Assembly (NCBI GenBank): GCA_002338505.1
Contig: DDIK01000081.1
Location: 1 to 16,926 of the forward strand
Source of the DNA: Bacteriovorax sp. UBA1852
GTDB lineage: Bacteria; Bdellovibrionota; Bacteriovoracia; Bacteriovoracales; Bacteriovoracaceae
Length of the DNA stretch: 16,926 nucleotides
Reading direction: 5' to 3'
In this document: positions 14,322-16,926 of the stretch, one piece after another
Numbering within the stretch: position 1 is the stretch's first letter
How the letters are laid out: the number at the start of each line of letters is the position of its first letter
The notes under the pieces: model-generated
The model's input: the letters and a program-made list of their open reading frames with translations, nothing else
Told to the model about the DNA's origin: nothing
Databases searched by the model: none
Made by a program: the position numbers and the translations under genes

Positions 14322-14897
14322 TTGGTGGACGAAAGAAGATGCCACGCGCACCACTCTTCTAATGACCCATTAACAAAGGCTTCTAACAAACAGGTACTAT
14401 TAACCAATTGTGAATCGAACCCGCGTCCGAACGGAAAGGCCTCTAATAGTAAGGTTTCTAAGCATTCAAATGATTTATTTGAGTATGCAGTCTTATCCAT
14501 ATTTGATTTTCACTACCTCGCTCAGCCGGTTCAAAACGAAGAACTTTTACGGAAGCTCTACATAGAAATGGACTTATCAAGCTATCAAATTTCAGAAATT
14601 TCAGGGTGGTCGAGAACAAGTATCAGTGATGCCATGAGATCACTTGAGATTGAAAAGGATGGAAGGAAAGGGCCTTTGCCCCAATATGGAATGAAAAAGG
14701 AAGGGGCTAAATATGTAGTCCATAAAGGAGAGCAAAAAGTAATCAAGAAGATGCTAACTCTCCGCAACAAGGGCCTTTCATATATTTCTATTGCAGAGAA
14801 ATTAAACGAAGAAAATATACCAAGTAAGCTTGGTAAGAATTGGAATAAATCCACAATCGCAGACATTATAAAACGTGAATTAAAAAGGAAGGTGTAA
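14322..14897 (+). CDS. HTH protein with recombinase DNA-binding domain, no catalytic domain
   Basis: The open frame gives 191 residues from a TTG. Its first 50 or so residues are translated from the tmRNA-like att region and are doubtful; the true start is probably near 14480-14567, but no ATG with a good ribosome-binding site was found. The credible part starts around FDFHYLAQPVQNEELLRKLY. A helix-turn-helix follows (MDLSSYQISEISGWSRTSIS), then a linker, then VVHKGEQKVIKKMLTLRNKG and LSYISIAEKLNEENIPSKLG to the end, matching the Recombinase domain (PF07508) that large serine recombinases use to grip DNA. The serine catalytic domain is absent. It may be an accessory or directionality factor, a site-binding repressor, or a decayed recombinase. 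It ends one base before the next small gene. Confidence 0.7.
   Translation: MVDERRCHAHHSSNDPLTKASNKQVLLTNCESNPRPNGKASNSKVSKHSNDLFEYAVLSIFDFHYLAQPVQNEELLRKLYIEMDLSSYQISEISGWSRTSISDAMRSLEIEKDGRKGPLPQYGMKKEGAKYVVHKGEQKVIKKMLTLRNKGLSYISIAEKLNEENIPSKLGKNWNKSTIADIIKRELKRKV
14375..14461. other. tmRNA T-arm-like fragment with flanking direct repeats (possible att site)
   Basis: On the minus strand 14412-14431 reads TTCGGACGCGGGTTCGATTC, matching the 3' part of tmRNA (ssrA), where E. coli has TTTCGGACGCGGGTTC. The matching half of the T-stem (CCCGC) does not follow, so no intact tmRNA is here. Direct repeats AAAGGCTTCTAA (14375-14386), AAAGGCCTCTAA (14435-14446) and AAGGTTTCTAA (14451-14461) flank it, the first two exactly 60 bases apart. 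Many integrases use the tmRNA 3' end as target, so this could be an attachment site or its remnant beside a recombinase-related gene. Confidence 0.5.
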
Positions 14898-14898
14898 C

Positions 14899-15063
14899 AT
14901 GCGCGCAATAATTGATATTGCTTTGGCAGTAATTTTTTCCTTGATACTTGGGTCTGGCTCGCTTCATATTATTAACAAGAAGGTAAAGCGAGAAGCCCTT
15001 ATAAAAGTACAAAAGGGTCTTCCATCCCTTGAAAGCTTCACGAAAAAGCTTATTGCTAAATAA
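14899..15063 (+). CDS. 54-residue single-pass membrane protein
   Basis: It starts at ATG 14899, one base after the recombinase-domain gene, with GGAAGGTG as a strong ribosome-binding site in that gene's last codons, so the two are coupled. Residues 3-25 (AIIDIALAVIFSLILGSGSL) are one transmembrane segment. The cytosolic tail is basic: KVKREALIKVQKGLPSLESF, then TKKLIAK. A paralogous tail occurs at 15546-15668. The many synonymous differences between the copies argue that the peptide is a real product. The function is unknown. Confidence 0.7.
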   Translation: MRAIIDIALAVIFSLILGSGSLHIINKKVKREALIKVQKGLPSLESFTKKLIAK

Positions 15064-15074
15064 CTATGAAATGG

Positions 15075-15480
15075 TTACTTTTGCTTAACTAAAGAAACTG
15101 GCTCTTTGTCTTTAGGCATTCCCTCTAACTCAACCTCTGTTAGCCTTGCATAGACTTCAATCAAGGTTCCGTCAGGGTCTTTAAGCCATAGTTCATGAAG
15201 TGGGGTTCCTCTCCATGTTGTTCTGGGTGGCTTTTCAATATGAAAGCCATTCTCAACAGCAGAGTGATAAAATTCAACCACTTTCTCTTTAGAGGAAACT
15301 CCCATACCTAGATGATAAAGAGTATCGTGATGTAAATCTTTTCCATCTGATACGAGTAAAACAAAATTAAATTTCGTATCTGGTCTTACGAAAGTGACGT
15401 AGCGATGAGTCCATTCTTTTGGCTCCACGCCAAAAAGCCAAGTATAGAAACAAGTTGATTTTGCAAGGTAAAGCTTTCAT
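15075..15480 (-). pseudogene. VOC-family gene (CadI/ArsI-like) with damaged 5' end
   Basis: The longest conventional frame is 117 residues from a GTG at 15428, but homology-like sequence in the same frame continues upstream as LAKSTCFYTWLFGVEPKEW, then meets a TGA. VOC proteins of this type start with a short strand followed by DL-x-KS-x-x-FY-x-x-LFG, so the frame is missing about eight residues and its start. The ATG at 15480, where a promoter-proximal start is expected, reads MKAL and then leaves the frame. A small deletion of a non-multiple of three near 15465-15470 would explain this. The rest is well kept: FVLLVSDG, DTLYHLGMGVSSKEKVVEFY, then GTPLHELWLKDPDGTLIEVY with the metal-binding His and Glu, as in CadI/ArsI-like dioxygenases. 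A GTG-started short product without module-one beta strand is the alternative. Confidence 0.7.
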
Positions 15481-15486
15481 ATTCAT

Positions 15487-15518
15487 ACTATACACCCCGT
15501 ACCATGGTACGGGGTCAA
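15487..15518 (-). promoter_or_regulatory. MerR-type promoter with palindromic operator
   Basis: On the minus strand TTGACC (15513-15518) and TATAGT (15487-15492) are separated by 20 bases, too far for ordinary sigma-70 use but standard for MerR-regulated promoters. The spacer is filled by a perfect 22-base palindrome at 15494-15515 with core CCGTACCATGGTACGG, much like the mer operator. The ATG at 15480 falls at the expected transcription start. No MerR gene is in the window. Confidence 0.75.
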
Positions 15519-15545
15519 TATAACAAATAAAATTTAATACCTTAA

Positions 15546-15668
15546 ATGATATTTTCATCGCTGCTTAAAACTTTTAACACAAAAATGAAAAAGGAAGCCC
15601 TAATTAAAGTACAAAAAGGGCTTCCATCACTAGAGTTATTTACTAAAAAATTAACGAGAATTAAATAA
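15546..15668 (+). CDS. 40-residue paralog of the 54-residue small protein
   Basis: From ATG 15546 it reads MIFSSLLKTFNTKMKKEALI, then KVQKGLPSLELFTKKLTRIK; an inner ATG at 15585 gives 27 residues. The last 27 residues match the tail of the 14899-15063 product at about 20 positions, while the DNA differs largely at third codon positions. The membrane segment is shortened. It overlaps the 3' end of the convergent DUF3147-like gene, and its codons also contain that operon's terminator hairpin. There is no good ribosome-binding site, so it may be a remnant that persists because of the terminator. Confidence 0.4.
   Translation: MIFSSLLKTFNTKMKKEALIKVQKGLPSLELFTKKLTRIK
15580..15625 (-). terminator. 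Rho-independent terminator of the HupE-like operon
   Basis: On the minus strand GGAAGCCCT (15617-15625) and AGGGCTTCC (15593-15601) form a perfect nine-base-pair stem with a 15-base loop, followed by TTTTTCATTTTTG. It lies 36 bases beyond the stop of the DUF3147-like gene. On the plus strand the same bases encode part of the 40-residue paralog. Confidence 0.75.
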
Positions 15669-15999
15669 ACTTAGATAAGTAAGTATGGATAAAATAACCA
15701 ACTCCGAGTAAAGCAATGCCGCTTGAGTAGCATGTCCAAAAATTCAAGTTTAATTTGTTTGCCATTAAAAATGGTATAAAAAATAATAATGAAACTGGTA
15801 TCGCAACGAATACGCTTTTAGCGTACTCTACTGATTGCTTAGAATCTCCCCATTCCATATGAGAAAATGCGAGTGCCAGTAAAGTAGTAAGAGGCAGGGC
15901 TGTTAAGAACCCTGCCAAACCTATTTTCTTTCCTGAAAGCCAAGAAACAAAACTAATCAATACTGCTGCGACAATAGTTTTACCTATTGCTAATCCCAT
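15661..15999 (-). CDS. DUF3147/GlpM-like membrane protein
   Basis: A 112-residue membrane protein with about four transmembrane segments. I choose ATG 15999 because AGGG lies at the right distance inside the end of the preceding gene; the frame is open ten codons further up. Features are MGLAIGKTIVAAVLISFVSW, the loop LSGKKIGLAGFLTALPLTTL (the KxxGLAGxLxALPLT pattern of DUF3147) and later segments SVFVAIPVSLLFFIPFLM and WTCYSSGIALLGVGYFIH. Family function is not established. It starts one base after the stop of the His-rich protein gene, so the two are translationally coupled in the HupE-like operon. Confidence 0.8.
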   Translation of the reverse strand: MGLAIGKTIVAAVLISFVSWLSGKKIGLAGFLTALPLTTLLALAFSHMEWGDSKQSVEYAKSVFVAIPVSLLFFIPFLMANKLNLNFWTCYSSGIALLGVGYFIHTYLSKFI

Positions 16000-16000
16000 A

Positions 16001-16342
16001 CTATTTCCCTGTAAAATTAGCCGCGACAAATTCGCCAGACTCTTTTAAAAAGATATAAAGTTTTTTACCTTTTACACCTTTTTCATTATCGAATGTCACT
16101 ACCCACTCTACTTTGCTTCCAAATGTTTTCTTTTCTGATTTTGCCAAAGTGGAGGATTTCCAAGAAGAGTCGATCTTAGCGGAGTTAACGAGACGTTCGA
16201 CATGGTAACGACCAATTTCTCCAGTTTTTTCTTTTGAAACCTTAGGTGCTCCGTGAGAGTGACCATGTGAATGTCCACCGCCTGGGCCAGCAAAGCTTGA
16301 GAATGAAAGTAATAATGTTCCAATAAGTAATAAGTTTTTCAT
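16001..16342 (-). CDS. Exported His-rich protein (DUF6488-like)
   Basis: A 113-residue protein from ATG 16342, which has AGGAG seven bases upstream overlapping the HupE stop. A signal peptide (MKNLLLIGTLLLSFSSFA) is followed at the mature N-terminus by GPGGGHSHGHSHGAPKV, a His-Gly metal-binding stretch. The rest (EIGRYHVERLVNSAKIDSSW..., ending LYIFLKESGEFVAANFTGK) resembles a PepSY/DUF6488-like alpha-beta domain. It probably sits in the periplasm and binds a transition metal for, or after, the neighbouring HupE-like permease. The exact family name is given from memory of the pattern. Confidence 0.75.
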   Translation of the reverse strand: MKNLLLIGTLLLSFSSFAGPGGGHSHGHSHGAPKVSKEKTGEIGRYHVERLVNSAKIDSSWKSSTLAKSEKKTFGSKVEWVVTFDNEKGVKGKKLYIFLKESGEFVAANFTGK

Positions 16343-16352
16343 ATTTATTCTC

Positions 16353-16926
16353 CTATAAATTGTCATGTTTATATTGTTTAGTTTTTGGTTTTTCCATTTT
16401 CATGTGATGATGGATATGATTATCTTCACTAAATCCAAACTCATCCGGACTTGAAGTGTGAAGGTAGCCATGCAGTTGCATCAAAAGAAGCATAAATCCT
16501 GCTAGCATTATTCCATCGTTAAAAACTTTTGAAAGCCTTTGAAACATATGATGCTTTCTCATTTGAGTAATAACAAGCAACATCACGATCAATGCAGCAA
16601 TCTGTCCAAATTCAACACCTATATTAAATGAGATTATTCTCATTAACATTTCACTACCTTTTTCTCCAAGAGGTAGTTGCTGAAGTCTTGTAGACAGACC
16701 GAATCCATGAATTAATCCAAAAATAAAAACCATCCAAAGTAAGTTTGGTGATTTTTTAAAACCAAAGTATTCTTTAAATCCATTGTTATTATCAAATCCC
16801 TTATAGATTACAGAGATGGCGATAACAGCATCAACTAACCAATAATTTGCAGTGATCCCCATAAATGTTGCAAATATAAGGGTAATACTGTGTCCTAAAG
16901 CAAAAACACTAATGAACTTCACAATG
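16353..16926 (-). CDS. HupE/UreJ-family membrane protein (partial, N-terminus outside window)
   Basis: The C-terminal 190 residues of a HupE/UreJ-type permease; the frame stays open past the right edge, so the GTG at 16922 is not taken as the start. Conserved blocks are VFALGHSITLIFATF, LVDAVIAISVIYKGFDNNNG, the signature MVFIFGLIHGFGLSTRLQQL, and SFNIGVEFGQIAALIVMLLV. The tail is His-rich (DNHIHHHMKMEKPK). Family members are linked with nickel or cobalt uptake for hydrogenase or urease; neither enzyme is seen here, and the metal is inferred only. It leads the operon with the His-rich exported protein 10 bases on and the DUF3147-like protein after that. Confidence 0.88.
   Translation of the reverse strand, partial: IVKFISVFALGHSITLIFATFMGITANYWLVDAVIAISVIYKGFDNNNGFKEYFGFKKSPNLLWMVFIFGLIHGFGLSTRLQQLPLGEKGSEMLMRIISFNIGVEFGQIAALIVMLLVITQMRKHHMFQRLSKVFNDGIMLAGFMLLLMQLHGYLHTSSPDEFGFSEDNHIHHHMKMEKPKTKQYKHDNL

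Noticed and set aside
15367..15558. 63-residue minus-strand frame over the start of the damaged VOC gene
   Set aside because: It shares the expected ATG but runs out of the VOC frame; treated as the result of the frame lesion and not as a separate gene.
1..16926. CRISPR array
   Set aside because: No short regularly spaced repeats with unique spacers were seen; the repeated operators at hipBA and the XRE gene are too few and palindromic.

Overview
The window is AT-rich, with genes packed mainly on the minus strand. It encodes Gram-negative envelope functions: an RND efflux pump, a TolC-type outer-membrane factor, a lipoprotein beta-lactamase and an outer-membrane barrel. This suits a low-GC proteobacterium-like organism, perhaps a marine Bdellovibrionota (Bacteriovorax type). 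That placement is an inference; no marker gene fixes the taxon.

Layout. (1) 1-3270 is a multidrug-efflux operon read right to left: a MarR regulator with its own palindromic operator, then a TolC-like gene broken by one in-frame TAA, then an RND transporter that runs off the left edge. No periplasmic adaptor gene is visible. (2) 3475-5250 holds a 47-residue CxC mini-protein that resembles the start of a GFA protein, a VOC protein, a DUF1801 protein and a HigBA/RelE-type toxin-antitoxin pair with clustered half-sites at its promoter. (3) 5420-7900 holds a class A beta-lactamase with the cysteine pair known from class A carbapenemases, a half-size GDT1/UPF0016 transporter and an outer-membrane barrel protein. 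(4) 8382-14200 is an accessory block: hipBA with three evenly spaced operators, a class II Fic protein between two directly repeated non-coding elements (about 96% alike, imperfect terminal inverted repeats), and a large zinc-ribbon/PD-(D/E)XK-like nuclease preceded by an XRE regulator. The nuclease gene is cut exactly at the edge of one repeated element. (5) 14286-15668 looks like a recombination scar: a strong terminator, a tmRNA T-arm-like fragment, a protein with a recombinase DNA-binding domain but no catalytic domain, two copies of a small-protein gene, and a damaged VOC gene behind a MerR-type promoter. (6) 15661-16926 is an operon of HupE/UreJ-like, His-rich DUF6488-like and DUF3147-like membrane or exported proteins, probably linked to metal handling.

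The best candidate for something undescribed is the XRE plus multi-zinc-ribbon nuclease pair (11685-14221), in its setting of toxin-antitoxin, Fic, repeated elements and recombinase-related sequence. The repeated element itself and the 54/40-residue small-protein pair also deserve attention.
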